A stretch of 64,000 nt of DNA from Heterotrichella gracilis (GCA_032358255.1 JAULBX010025053.1:124001-188000); one strand, 5' to 3'. Shown: positions 37,664 through 50,142, counted from the stretch's first letter. Numbers and translations: made by a program. Notes: a model not told the origin generated them from the letters alone.

Positions 37664-39070
37664 TCACTTGGTGTTGTCAGGCAGGACTGGGTCCTGCTCC
37701 CTGGTTGTAGTAACTTTCCCCGCCGCATGTCGTGCGACACTCTGCGTTTGATCAACGTTCTTTGGACTCCGTGCTTCGAGCTCCCGAAGCGCCACCTCGA
37801 TCCGCTCAGTGATTGCTTTCCAAACCTGCAGTGGACAGTGGGCAATGTTGGGCCACCAGTCTGAACAGAGCAGCCACTGGAATAATGGCAGGTCCATCGG
37901 ACGTGGAGAACAACTGTGCAGTTGCTACAAACATGGCTGTGCAACCTCCGGCAGCTTCATCTGGGCAGTGGAACGCATCGACACTGCCATCTCTGACCAT
38001 GAAAAAGGTGGCAAGGCAATGGCACCGTCATTACCTTTGGTTGGTCTGCTTGGGCACCCAGGCACTGCGGGGTGAGGTCTGCCAGGTCCACTGGGTGCCC
38101 CACAGTCACCACCACAGTGTTGCCAGGTCGTGGCACAATGGCCTTGTACGGCATGACGCGCCCCATGCCACTGTGGTAGAACGGCAGCACGATGGGCGCT
38201 CTGCAGTTGAATCGGAACAGGGTTGGTGCTTCACAGGCAAACTCAAAGCATTTCAAGTGGTTGCAGAGTACGCCGCGCGTTGTGACACCTGCACTGCACT
38301 CACCTCCCTTGCTGACAGCAGTCGCACACCAACTTGCCGACTCCCCACTTGAACGGCTGCAGTTTACCCGCAAATGAGATCTTCCCCTCAGGAAAAACGT
38401 GTACCCAGTCCCCTTTGTGTAGCAAGCGCGAGGCTGTCAGCATGATGGGCTGGTTCAGCCCTTTCCCCCGCTCAATCCCCAGTGTTTTGCCAGACTGGAA
38501 AAACTGCCTGCCAGGGATAATGGGAGGGTGTGGTTGGTACCAGCTGTTTTGCATCGCACCGTGTCAGCAACAGAACAAAGCAGCATTAAAATGGTCACCT
38601 ACCCAAGCAGGGCGTTCCTGTAGCACAGCTCCTTTGCACATAGGGACCACCGGTTCATGTGGTGTGTGTGCTCTGTGAAGAAGAACCGTAGAGGGAGCAG
38701 GGCACACAGCATCGTGGGGTCGTCAATAGTGCTGCATATCCACGAACCACGGTTTAGTGTTCTTAAAACCATCTGCGTCCTCACTGCCGCACCGTTCAAC
38801 TTTGCAGGCTTCAGGGGCATGCCAGCCACAATGCATGCATGCAAGAATGGTGTCACACCTGGTGTGGTTGCTCACTGTGATCAGCCCTTGGCCTGGCGGT
38901 CTCTCGTATACATGCTTGTGGAACTCTTCGATGTTCACAAACTCCGTGGTGTTGGCCACTTGCAAGCCCAGTTTACTCGCTGCTGCTATAATCCCGAGCG
39001 TTATCGATCGCCCAAGTTCCCCCCAGCAGGGTCGCACAACCTCCTCATCCGGGTCCACTATGGCATCCAT
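37664..39070 (-). CDS. TAZ: Tafazzin (monolysocardiolipin acyltransferase)
   Basis: Tafazzin is a mitochondrial transacylase that remodels cardiolipin acyl chains. Five exons: 38859-39070 (ATG 39070), 38603-38731, 38304-38507, 38035-38200 and 37664-37825 (TGA). The N-terminus has a membrane-contact segment, RSITLGIIAAASKLGLQV. The acyltransferase NHX4D box is split by the first intron (LITVSNHT joined to STIDDP). The next blocks are RWSLCAKELCYRNALLG, then GDWVHVFPEGKISF with the second acyltransferase motif (FPEGK), FKWGVGKLV, and PIVLPFYHSGMGRVMPYK. The block order and tafazzin-specific HxFPEGK and FKWG(V/I)G(K/R)L phrases separate it from LPAT/PlsC enzymes. At about 290 residues it matches yeast and human tafazzin. 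ATG 39070 is chosen because upstream extension uses a non-ATG codon. Confidence 0.93.
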
Positions 39071-39642
39071 AGGGAGATGGAAGTCAACCAAGACACCCAA
39101 AGTTCAACTTCTCAGATAGGAAAGTGCTCGCTTGGCTAGAACAGACTCAATTCTTGTGGGGCACATATTTCACCCACCATGACTAAGTTGCTGCATGCAC
39201 AAATTGTGATGCGATCTGTGCCCGCTCCGGTCCGGAAGTGCATAAAAAATCTACGCACAACCTTTGTGCTGTCGGTATTCTAGCCTTCAGCCAGTATGTC
39301 GCGCACACAGAGCAAGTGCAAAAAAAAGGCGACCCTGCCTCGCTTATATGCGTATGCCGGTGGGCAGTGGAGAAACACCGCGTGCTGTGCAGCGTACGTG
39401 TGCGGCAAAACGGTGTTTGACATGCTCAGTACTGGACTAGTTCAGATATATGGGCTCCGCTAACGCCAAGTACTGCCAACGAGTGTTTGGTTGCTGAGTG
39501 TGACTCACCGGATGTTGATGAGGCGAAGCCCATGTCTGATGGGGTTGAGCGCTGAAGACCTCCAGGCCCCAGCCTAAGAAGCCTAGATACCGTGGATGTC
39601 TACCTGTGATTGACCCTCGGACGTCTTTTTCTACTGCTCAAA
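39071..39642. promoter_or_regulatory. Divergent promoter region, tafazzin / 2H-like gene
   Basis: These 572 bases separate the start codons of two divergently transcribed genes and must supply both promoters. No coding potential was found and no core motif can be named. Confidence 0.5.
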
Positions 39643-42221
39643 ATGGCGTGGCCATTAACCATCGGGAAAGCAATAGCAGTGCTAGGAGCATTGTCGATTG
39701 GGTAAGGGCTTGCGAGTATACACCTTTATGCAGTTCCCTGAACACCGTTGTTGAGAAGCCATGTCACCTGCTCAGGGCTGTGTCCTTTGGATGGCTGCTG
39801 ATAGTTGCGAAGACCCCCAAGCCCAGAAGCCCAGGCAAGAAGGTCAGGTTGGATGTGAATGCCAAAGGTAGGTGTCCAAGGTGTCCTGACAAGTGCAGCA
39901 CCACGCCACCAGCCGCCTGGGGGTTGGGTATTCGTGCAGAAGAACGGTTGTACTGCTTGGAGTTATTCCAGCCTCTTGCGGGTAACTGATTTTTCTTGCT
40001 TTGTACAGCCGAGGAACTCAAGGCAGATGCGCAAAAGATAAAGTTTATCGGGTCAGTGCCAGACATGTCTGCAGCCCTGGCAGCCAAAATTGCAGTGAGC
40101 GCGGACGCACAGGTGCGCAGTCCATACCTTGCAGATCTTGTTCATGGTCTCTGTATGTCAAACCTACTGGGAGCATACTAGTTTTTTGCTGGGGTGACGT
40201 TAGCTGGGTGACGATAAGGCAACCCCGTGCATGTTCTAACGCAACTGAAGCAACGTCACTGTGGTTTGTGGAAATTGCAGGCAGACCCTGAACAGCTGGC
40301 CAAGGTGTACGACAACATGGCCTCCACCTTTGCAGAAAACGGCTTGACAGTTGCGGCCATTGCAGCAAACAGGTGAACCAAGCCATAGGCTTTTGTTTTG
40401 GATCAACTGGGTGGGCTTAGCCTTTATTTGCCACTGCACAGCACTTCAAGAATGGTTGTTTGCACAGCTCTTGAGATTATGCATGCAATACCTTAGTGTA
40501 TATGCACATAGAGACCTATTCCTGGTCACCCGCCATGATATGCTGTACTTTCTGGTTCGCAGGCAGTATTTTAACTTCGTGGATGATGATGGCGTCCATG
40601 AATCTCCTGTGCCGCTGAAGTACAACCAATTCCCAAATCCGCTTCCCAGCAGTGGTGTAAGGTTGGGCGTCCTATTCTTTCAAGACTGTGCACCAGAGCT
40701 TGCCAATCTGGTGTTTGAAGCAGCTACTGCTGTCAAGAACGCTCTGCCAAAAGGTAGCTGGTGTATTGTAGCATTCACATGCCTGTACCGGCACACAAGG
40801 TGCATTCAATGTGACATTTATCATTACTCACATGCTCTTTAGCAGGACAGCCAGATTAGCAATGCAACTTGTTTTGAAGTTCATTTGAGGCAACATCGTG
40901 GACTGTGCAGATGTCAGAGCTCATGTGAACATGCACAGCCACTACCACATCACTGTGTACATGGCATCCCAGCCATTTGATTTGCGGCCAAATCCATTTG
41001 AGAAGAATGGAGGGTTCAATCCTGACCTCCCCCCTACGCCACACTGCCAACCCTCCAGCGAGGTCCTACAGAAAGAAATCAACGCATACCGCAGAGCGGC
41101 TGCTGAGTCAAGCTCTCCGCATTTGGAGGTCAGTTGTGCATGATGGGAACACCTATCGTCGCAACAGCATGGGCACCACCCACCGCATGCATGGAAGGCT
41201 TTTAGCATGCTGGTGCAATGTAAGCGCTGTCATTTTGACAGGGGGGGATTGGGGTCGCCTCATGGTGTGCAGCAAATGTGACCAAACAGACATGGTACAT
41301 GATCATGCGGTGCGGATCCACGGATCCCCCGTCACTATTTGCAACGCTGCAACAGAAAGCCCATTGCATCCACAACCTGCACACCCAGGTGCGGCGGCTT
41401 TTGATGGCCAACAGCGGGACGCTTCTGCTTTGCAACGTGGATCGCACTGGCCACCTCACCACACTGCGCCAACGGCTCAAGGCCAGTTTCCCGCATGGGC
41501 CGGTCAAGCAAGCGACCATCATGCATGCGTCGCTGCTGAGAATCCTGACCCCCCGCGAGTTCACTGCCAAGGAGGTGAGCTACGCGGGAATGGACAGTTG
41601 GCACTTGTTTTGTGGTGCATGCATGTGGCATCTGCATGTGGCACCTGCATGTTACAAGCTTGCACTGTCGACATCAGCAGGGCAGGAAATACATGGACCG
41701 ACATCTGCCTGTGCCTGCGCAAGTAGAAAGGTTGGTTTTCAACAGCGCATACAATCATGGGTAGCGGCTCCCATATTGGAAATTTACATGCCATTGAGGT
41801 GCAATCAGGATGTGTCCATTCAACTTCGCGTGCACGAGCCATGCTTGTGTGCCCATCCACTTTGACATATTTCCCTTCCTTGCTGCAGGTAGATTTAGTA
41901 CAAAAGGTCTGCGATGAATGGACAGAGAAATTGCGGGGCATGACTTTCCAGCCAAAAGCCCTATGGTGCGTTAACATGGGATTGCGAGGAGATAGTTGCT
42001 GCTGCTAGCAAATGATTAAATGTTAGATCAATAAGTAATGTTAAGAAACAAAAATTATCAAGTAATAAAAATCTGCGTTTATCTGCAGGCACATTCAGGA
42101 GGAAACGTTCACGACTGTGGAAGGGCCCCGCACACCGTTGCCCTTCAAGGAGCACCTAGACGTGCCTACCACTGAGCTTACAGCAGTAATGGAGGCGGCC
42201 GAGAAAACTCTCAATCCATAG
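39643..42221 (+). CDS. Membrane-anchored protein with two 2H-phosphoesterase-like H-x-S/T motifs
   Basis: Exons: 39643-39701, 39776-39867, 40009-40112, 40281-40372, 40563-40753, 40911-41128, about 41242 or 41351-41574, 41889-41965 and 42089-42221 (TAG). The N-terminus is a signal anchor (TIGKAIAVLGALSIGAVSFG followed by WLLIVA), then a basic segment (KTPKPRSPGKKVR). The body carries two spaced motifs typical of the 2H fold: HYHITVYM (H-I-T, exon 40911-41128) and IMHASLLRIL (H-A-S, exon 41242/41351-41574). Between them is a conserved-looking SGTLLLCNVDRTGHL block. 2H enzymes are RNA ligase/cyclic phosphodiesterase-like and open 2',3'- or cyclic phosphates. Substrate and compartment cannot be read from the sequence; with one N-terminal span the catalytic face could be cytosolic or lumenal. 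I know of no named homologue, so this is a conserved hypothetical with a fold-level inference. Confidence 0.72.
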
Positions 42222-42679
42222 GTGGCAACTCTCAAGTTTGGGGTGGTGGAGTAGGTGCATATGGTGGACAAACGTTTGCCTGCGGCTCCTGCACTGGAGA
42301 ATGGACTTCTATATTTTTCCCACCTAGCGTTGCAACTTTGAATAGCAATTGACCACTGGTGCCAGCTAGTCGGGGTGGTGGCGTTGATGCAGCCATTGGG
42401 TAGTAACTTGCGCAACGTACATTAGTACAAGATTTTAAAAGATTTATTTGACAGTCCCATTGAGGGAGCCACCCGAGCACACACAACGTTAATGGCAATA
42501 TGGTATTTTTTACTGCAGACTTGATTTTGTTATTTTACAGTGCAATAGCGCAGGCATATGTTTGATTTGCAATGATTTCCTAGGCAGTATGCACTGAGGG
42601 GTGTCATGCATGTCACGATCCGACACAAAATAAAAGGACAACAGTGCAATGAGGGAGTATGATAAAAAAATTCACATCA

Positions 42680-42800
42680 GGGTTGCCACTTGCCCAACAA
42701 GGTGAGAGGAGCTCCCGGGGATGGCTAGGCGCTGCCGCCCCTTTAATATTCCTTCCTTCCTTCCTTGCCCAACAAGGTTGCTTAAGGTTGCCACTTCTGC
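42680..42800 (+). repeat. 14-base direct repeats flanking 61 bases with a (CCTT)n core
   Basis: TTGCCCAACAAGGT occurs exactly at 42690-42703 and 42765-42778. GGTTGCCACT occurs before the first copy (42681-42690) and again after the second (about 42786-42795). The layout looks like a local duplication with insertion or expansion of the CCTT microsatellite, not a transposon with terminal repeats. Confidence 0.7.
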
Positions 42801-43252
42801 CACCATAGGTTCTGCAACCTGTTTTTCCCCAAGGGCTGCCTGTGTTATTCTCAAGGGCTGTGCACAATTAGTATGGCACCTCCGTCACCTGCTGGCCGTG
42901 GTGCTCAGCCAGGCTGTCAACATGCAAGAGCGCCCAAATTTGGATAAACACTGTGTAGAGGAAACTTGGCAAATTGCACGGCAGTGGCCACTGGCACTAC
43001 CACAGCAGGCATTAACGTCACGGCTGTGGTGGTACACAGGACTCTCCTCTGCTCAGACTCTGAGCTGCAGAGTCTTGAGTGCCAGCGTGGCATGCCGCCG
43101 CCGCATGTGCCTGCCAGGTGGCGCATTCTGGACCCTGGCGCGAGCTGTAAGCCGCACAAAGTGCAGTCAATTTTCCTGTGCGGCCAGGAGCTGCATCACC
43201 TCAGGCGGTAGCTGGCGGTGGCTGCTGCCTGCAAGCAAGAAACGCCTATATG

Positions 43253-43435
43253 CAGGCGCTTGGCTTGTTTGCTGTATATTCTTTTGCCTTGATCTGCAGC
43301 CTGTATCTGGGCGCTGTTGTTGGTGTGTCAGCTGCCTTCAACGCATTGCTGTTGCGGTTGCGTCTGAGAAGCAGCATCGGTCACGTTCGAAACAGGTTCC
43401 GTTCTCCAAAGCACCTACAGGCCTTCGCAGCATAA
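43253..43435 (+). CDS. Possible C-terminal exon of a small membrane protein (doubtful)
   Basis: After a plausible acceptor (TATATGCAG at about 43247-43255), an open stretch encodes a hydrophobic span (LFAVYSFALICSLYLGAVVG) and a basic tail ending KHLQAFAA and TAA. A frame upstream (about 42975-43140, with NVTAVVVHRT) could be an earlier exon, but I found no donor that joins the two in phase. It may be a decayed gene, a small unannotated gene, or chance. No family is recognised. Confidence 0.2.
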   Translation, partial: QALGLFAVYSFALICSLYLGAVVGVSAAFNALLLRLRLRSSIGHVRNRFRSPKHLQAFAA

Positions 43436-43953
43436 GGTGTGTGCCGTGTGCTTCACGCCCTTTTGAATTGGTTGTGAGCTACCCTTTGCGTGCTGTGTTC
43501 TCTGCCAGACAGTGTTCACCAGTTACCACCTACTGCCGTCAAATTGAATCGTCAGGCCTTAGTATTACTAAATCCACCCACCGCACCTGCGTTGCTATTT
43601 GTGACGCTGAAGAGTGGCTTAGACAACGTTTAAAGTTTTGCAGTTTTGTGGGTTTCGCGTCGTTAGCTGTGGCAAACAGTGCTTGAACTTTTTGGGTGCA
43701 ACATGGCTGCGGCATATTTGCACCCCACATGTCTCGACTTGCGCCCCTTTTGGTGCAGTGTTGTACCTCTGTCTTTTGCAAAACGCTGTGAAAGCACTGA
43801 ACTGGTTGCTGGCGTTGTGTGTACCCTTTGTATGTAGACGTCCTTTGCAAAATATGCTGCAGTCGCCTCGTGACCAAACCGTGACTGAGGTGGTTTGGGC
43901 TTTCGGTGATCCAGGTCTACGTTCCCCCCCTCCAGCCTGCCTCTTGGTCCCAG

Positions 43954-46900
43954 ATGGCACCAACCAAGGGCAAGGTTGTGAAACTAAACTTCAATGACTT
44001 TATGACAGTATCACAGCCGGCGCCTGTCAAGGCTGCTGCAGTCAAGCCTGTGCTGCAAAACAGCTTCCTTGCAGCAACTAAGACAGCAGCTGCAGCACCC
44101 AAGGTGGGCAACAAGGCTGTGGTAAATACCCAGCAGTCGCAAGCAGAGGCAATCGCAGAGCTGCTCAAGCGGTTAACACTGGGCCGCTGCGAGAGTCCGT
44201 CGGACGTGGCAGACCTTGCCAGCACCGAGGGCTTGAGGACACTCAAGGTAGGGGTGCGGTACCTCTGCCTGCAGGTACCACTCTGTAGGTGCCTTGTTGA
44301 GCTGCCAGTGTGGAATGAAAAGATAGGTTCTTGTTAACCAGTGCCCTCCAGTGCTCTTTAGTCTGAAGTTGACACCTGTTGCAGGACACCGGTATATGGG
44401 ATGGGTTGAGACAAGCCACAGCAGACCAGAGCTCTGCACTAACCAGAGAGGTTGCTTTCAACTCCCTTGCCAGCATGTGCCTGGGTGTCGGGCCACGCGG
44501 CGCACACGAGGTGCAGGCCATCCTGCCTGAGATGCTGGAGCGTTTCAACGACAAGGTATGCTCCTGGCTGTGTTCTGCGGCTGCCTAGAACGCTGGCTGC
44601 GAAGCAGTGTTGTTACAGCTGCTCGCAGTCAACTTGTCTCACTGAAACATGTCACTGGCTGCTTTTGTCTGCCCTTCACTGGCGTTTGTTGCGCCTTAAG
44701 ACTGAAAAGGCAGATGGGTGAACATTCAACCATGGTGCAGGATGCCAAGGTTGAGCAAGCTGCCCACAAGTTTGGCGTGGCGTTTGCCTCCCTGGTCTCA
44801 GAGGATGACTTTGACGACCTGCTGAAGATCATCTACGAGGGCATGACCGCCCGAGCCTGGCAAACAAAGCAGGGAACCTTTGCATTCCTGTCAGCAGTGG
44901 TGGATGCCGCGCCAGCACAGATTGCAAAGCGCCTGCCCGACATGATCCCACGGATAACAGACTGCATGCTTGACGCCAGGGCGGAGGTGAAGCAGATATC
45001 CCACCGCGTGATGATCGAGGCCTGCAGCACAGTGAACAACGGTGACCTGGTCCCGTTTGTGCCTGCCCTGATCAGCTGCATTGCAAAGCCTTCTGAGGTG
45101 ATTGGGTGCGTTGACAAGGTGTCGGCCAAGACCTTTGTGCAGACCATCGACGCCTCGTGCCTGGCTATCATGGTACGCTTGTATTCCGCTCCCGCAACCT
45201 GTGCGTGCCACTCAGCCATTGGCACATGGCTGTTGCTCACCATGCGCTCCTAATAACCTGTGTACCCCACCCAGCCAGCAACCCCTGCTGTTGTCTGCTG
45301 GACATATATGCCTTGGCCGGTCCCTGTGTGCAACGTGGTGCCGACAGGGTGTGATTCCTGTTGCAGGTCCCCCTCCTGGTAAAGGGCCTGCGTGAGCGTT
45401 CCACCGGCACCAAGCGCAAGACCTCCATCATCGTGGAGAACATGAGCAAGCTGGTGCTCAACCCCACCGACGCGCTGGAGTTCCTGCCCAGGCTCATCCC
45501 AGAGCTCAAGAAGGTGCGTGCAGGGTGCTGCAAGGGCGTGTGCAAGCTGCCATGCTGCGTGCGCCAGCGGCATGAATTGGGCACAGCCACATTGGCGCTG
45601 TAGAACTACAATATGCGGGGTTCTGTGGCAATTCTGTTTATGGCTGCCAAGATTGGGCAGGGGGGATACTGCCAATCCAGTTTATGCCACTACACAGCCC
45701 ACATCCTCCCACTGGTTGGCCTGGTGACCAGGGTGAATCCCAACTGGTGCTGCGTCACGCCCCACCACAACTAACGCGTGCGTGTCTCACCCAGGTGAGC
45801 GAGGAGGCTGCAGACCCCGAGCTGCGCGCCGTGGCCAGCCGCGCCCACGAGTCCCTACTTAAGGTCCAGGCGGCCGCCGAGGCGGGCCACCAGGGTGCCG
45901 TCAACGCGCCCACCGACCACGAGGAGGACGGTGAGGAGCTGTGCAACTGCGAGTTCAGCCTGGCGTACGGTGGCAGGATCCTGCTCACCAACACGCTGCT
46001 GCGCCTGCGCCGCGGGCGCCGCTACGGGCTGTGCGGGGCCAACGGGGCTGGCAAGGTGGGCATGTGGGCGTTGGGCGTTGTGCGCTGCAGACGACGGGAA
46101 CAGGCAACGCACAGGGCGAGCCTGCAGGGCCCTGCACAAAAAAGAATTGAAGGATTGCCTGCTGTGCCCTGATGGGGTGCTCACCAGCTTGAAGTTATAC
46201 TGTTGCATGCCCTGCAGCTGAGCGAACCAGCCCCATGCCTCCACTCCCTGCGCCCCTAGCCTCGTCCCCCTGCTAACCCCCTGTTACCTCCCCCACAGTC
46301 CACCCTGATGCGCGCCATCGCCAATGGCCAGCTGGAGGGCTTCCCCACCAAGGACCAGCTGCGCACCGTGTATGTGGAGCACGACATTGACTCCTCGCTG
46401 TCCGAGGTGGCTTGTGTGGACTTTGTGCACATGGATGCAGGCGTGCAGGTGCGCGGCGCGGGGCAAGGGTTGGGGTGGCGTCGGCAGGTTTAGGGATTTT
46501 TGGTGGCATGCTTGGACCCTGTGCGTGGGTGCGGGGTGCTCGGGGAGGGGCAGGGGTATCTTGCCGCATGAGCATGGGGGGGTGGTGCGTTATTTGGCAG
46601 ATTGTGGCCTGCGTTGACTTTGTGCACATGCTGGGGTGCATTCGTAGGATGGGTAGCATGTGCACGGCGCGCCAAAGCTACACCAAAGCTGGTATTCACA
46701 GTGACACCAGCCGCTGGAAGCAGGGTCTGTGTTGGGGATTTACATGAGCAGAGGGTGTTTCACAGCTATATGCATAGGAGGTAACATCAGGTGCAATGGA
46801 GCGCCTGCGTGGATCCACTGCCATCCTGCAGGCATGTGGGATGTGAGCCTTACCAGTGTGCCTGTGCGCTTTGCAGGAGGTCAGCCATGCCAGCCGCGAG

Positions 46901-49900
46901 GATGTGGTTGAGATGCTGACGTCAGTGGGCTTCAACGACCACTTGCGGAACTCGCCAGTGGCGTCGCTGTCTGGAGGCTGGAAGATGAAGCTGGCACTGG
47001 GTGAGTGGGCTGGGGCGGGGTGATCTGTGTTTCAGGCTAAGGATGATGAGGGGCAAAGTGCATGGGCTGCCCAGTGCAGTTCCATCAACAACGGCAGGCG
47101 CACTTGTGCCGGGTGGCTTGGTATTTGCAAGGGCATTTAGCTGCAAGGGCAGAAGCAGGGCATGCGTGGGCATACATCGGCATCAGCAGCACCACCATTC
47201 GCCCTGCTCACCTCCTCCCCTCTACCCTAAGTTTGGGGAAATAATAACGACATTGTATAATTCCAGCATATTTAATTACTTTTGTGTGTGCGCAGCCCGC
47301 GCCATGCTTATGCACCCCGATGTCCTGCTCCTGGATGAGCCCACCAACCATCTTGACGTCACCAATGTGGCCTGGCTGGAGAACTACCTGACCAGCAAGA
47401 AGGATGTGTCTGTGATGGTGGTGTCGCACGACTCTGGCTTCCTGGACAACGTGTGCACAGACATCATCCACTATGAGAACAAGAAGCTGGTGCACTACAG
47501 GGGCAACCTGTCGGAGTTTGTCAAGGTGCGGGGAGGGGCAAGTGCGCCTGCAGCGCGTTGCTGAGGTTGTGTAGCACTGCACACGTGAGTTGCCATGAAT
47601 TGCCGTCTCAGCTTTAATGAGCACAGACCAGCAACAGACCAGGGAATGCCATCCTGTCTGCTCAATGAACCTGCCCCCCTTGAAGATGAATTCGGAGGTC
47701 AGCTCCTACAGCAAGGAACAGAGTGTGCACCTAAACCATTAACCCTCACCGTAAACCCTAGTCTGATCTTTAAACCCTAGCCTTAACCCTAATTACCCGC
47801 CTCCCCTGCAGGTCAAGCCCGAGGCCAGCTCCTACTACGACCTGTCAGTGGCCCAGCTCAAGTTCATCTTCCCCAAGCCGGGCTACCTGGAGGGTATCAA
47901 GGCAAACACGCAGTCCATCGCCAAGATGCAGAACGTGTCCTTCACCTACCCCGAGACGGGCCGCAGGGTGCTGTCCAATGTGGCAATACGCTGCACTCTG
48001 GGCAGCCGGGTGGCGGTGATTGGGGCCAACGGAGCGGGCAAGTCGACGCTCATCAAGCTGCTCACGGGAGAGATGGAGCCAGAGGTGAGCCTAGGGTTGG
48101 GCGAGGGCTGGTAATAAACTAGGCAGGAAAGCTGGGCAGGTGTTCAATCCCCAACCTGCCTTCATGTGCGCAAACCAGTCTTCAAATTGCAGCTTGCGAT
48201 TGGACCATCTGTAACCTTGCTGCATGCACTCAGCAATAGATCCTGCCCCCTCTATGCCCGCCCGCACCTGACCCCGCTATTCCCCATCCACAGGAGGGCG
48301 CCATCTGGCGGCACCCCAACCTGCGTGTCGCCTACGTGGCGCAGCACGCGTTCCACCATATAGAGGCGCACATTGAGCAAACACCTGCCAACTACATCTG
48401 GTGGCGGTACGCTGACGGCGAGGACAAGGAGGGCCTGCAGAAGGCTGCGCGCAAGCTGACCACAGCGGAGATTGCGCAGCGCGAGGAGATTGTTGCCAAG
48501 GTTAGTTAGTCAATCACATGCATTCCAGCAAGCCAACCAGATTAGCAGCCGGTCTTGCATATGCGGCGCCAAGCAGCTTTTTCCTGGCACTGTTTGTACC
48601 ACCTATTGGTGGTCAAGGTGGAAACGCTGAACCCTAAACCACGGACTTTATCATGGGCATATTACTTCAATGCGGTGGCATGCTGCTGGTGGCGGCTCAG
48701 GTTGCATTGATAAGCAAAGGCGCCCTGATCCGACCTCCAGCGACATGCGTACGTTTTTGCATTGGGCCACTCACAGCATGACCAAGGGTAATGAGACAAT
48801 AAATGTTCCTATGTTGATATCTTGAGCGCTAGTCCCCCTTTAAGTGCCAGCCCTTCTGGTCGTTGCCCCTGCTGTCAAACCCCAAATTCTGAACCCTAAA
48901 CCCTTTGTGCAGGGCAAGATGGTCCCCGAGATCCTGCTGGGCCGGCGCAAGCTGCGCAACGACTACGAGTACGAGGTGCGATGGATCGGCATGCCCGACA
49001 ACCACAACGCCTGGGTGCCCCGGGAGGCGCTACTGGCCATGGGCGTGGAGAAGCTGGTCAACGACATGGACTCGCGCATTGCGCAGAGCAAGAGCTACCG
49101 GCCGCTGTCTTCGGAGGCGGTGCAGAGCCACCTGCAGGACTTTGGGCTGGAGGAGGAGATCGCCATGCACAACGCCATCAAGGGCTTGTCAGGTGCGTGT
49201 GGGTGGAGGTGGTTGGGTGGCGTTGCGGGTGGTGCACATATGGGTCGAGATACCACAGCTGCAACGGGTCACACTGATGATGCACTGGCACTTTAACGGA
49301 TAGCATGCGTGTGCATGGCTATGTTTTTCATGTCATGCCCAATTCAGCAGAAGCTGCTGCGGTTGTGCGCCCCATGGAAGTTTGTACCCTGATCACCCTC
49401 ATTTGAATGCTGTCTGAACATGCACCTCTGTCCTGGCGCAGGAGGTCAGAAGGTGAAGCTGGTGCTTGCCGCCGCCATGTGGAACAACCCGCACATGCTG
49501 GTGCTGGATGAGCCCACCAACTACCTGGACAGGGAGTCGCTGGGCGCGCTGTCCAACGCCATCAAGGAGTATGGCGGCAGCGTGGTGGTCATCTCGCACT
49601 CTGAGGAGTTCCTCACAAGCACGTGCACGGAGACGTGGTATGTGGGCGACGGCAAGGTCAAAGTGCAGGTGAGCCGAGCATGCAAGGCATGCTTGTGTGA
49701 AGCGCTTTCTTTTATTGTGCATCTTTTGACACGAGTTGTAGATGTTGCCAGAGCTGATTTCTGGACAACTGATTTGTGGACATCTGATTTCTGACTCCCG
49801 CCCTTAAGTCGTGTATTATTATCCAAAGTGACTACTAGTTTTGCTTGTAATGCCATGCAACCTCAGCTGATGCGTGTAAATCTGTGCATGGTGGTCTGTG

Positions 49901-50142
49901 ATGGGTGATCAGACCTGCTTCTTTGTGGCTTGCAGCTGACCAACCCATTTGTGCTATTGTTCCAGGGTGGCAAGATTGGGCACCATGTTGACACCGCACC
50001 TGCCAGCGCCGAGGATGCAGCTGCCCTGGAGGCCAAGATCCGCGAGAAGGAGCGCGTGCGCCAGGAGAAGGCGCAGGTTGCAAAGGAGAAGGCGGAAAAG
50101 AAGGCAATTGAGAAGAAGCTCAAGTTCGCCAAGAAGTTCTAA
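43954..50142 (+). CDS. EEF3: Translation elongation factor 3 (eEF3, ABC-F family)
   Basis: eEF3 is a ribosome-bound ATPase that promotes E-site tRNA release and translocation. Thirteen exons: 43954-44247, 44395-44555, 44741-45172, 45367-45513, 45795-46055, 46299-46448, 46877-47000, 47296-47525, 47812-48084, 48294-48500, 48913-49192, 49442-49668 and 49966-50142 (TAA). The N-terminal HEAT repeats (to about 45513) and a helical bundle come before ABC1: [12 protein letters not shown] with the intron between GK and ST, signature [11 protein letters not shown], and Walker [15 protein letters not shown]2 has [19 protein letters not shown] and [15 protein letters not shown], with [11 protein letters not shown] as its Walker B. 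Between its Walker A and signature lies the eEF3-specific chromodomain ([20 protein letters not shown]), which excludes ordinary ABC-F proteins such as GCN20. The tail is Lys-rich ([13 protein letters not shown]), as in yeast. The length of about 985 residues is close to fungal eEF3 (about 1040). It is nuclear-type with many introns, so not a fungal or viral contaminant. Confidence 0.95.
47745..47790 (+). repeat. Degenerate telomere-type repeats before an eEF3 3' splice site
   Basis: TAAACCCTAG, TTAAACCCTAG and TTAACCCTAAT occur in succession in the intron that ends at 47811. They are imperfect versions of the CCCTAAA unit in the sense orientation. Confidence 0.65.
48632..48903 (+). repeat. 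Telomere-type CCCTAAA units in the eEF3 intron 48501-48912
   Basis: CCCTAAA occurs at 48632-48638 and again at 48894-48900 (followed by CCC). The second copy ends 12 bases before the exon start at 48913, replacing the usual pyrimidine tract. Confidence 0.8.

Larger units (their letters stand above)
42222..43953. other. Intergenic region upstream of eEF3, with microsatellite and local duplications
   Basis: This 1.7 kb separates two plus-strand genes and should contain the eEF3 promoter and 5' UTR. It contains a (CCTT)4 microsatellite (42751-42766) and a rearranged direct repeat (42680-42800). A possible short exon is listed separately. A 321-codon open frame at 42721-43686 is not believed. 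Confidence 0.5.

Noticed and set aside
42721-43686. Uninterrupted plus-strand open frame of 321 codons
   Set aside because: The composition is rich in Cys, Arg and Ser and looks random, it crosses a microsatellite and rearranged repeat, and a better membrane-span exon lies in another frame of the same DNA.
43954-50142. Fungal or viral contamination as the source of eEF3
   Set aside because: The gene has 13 exons with the same splice style as its neighbours and is flanked by algal genes on the same sequence.
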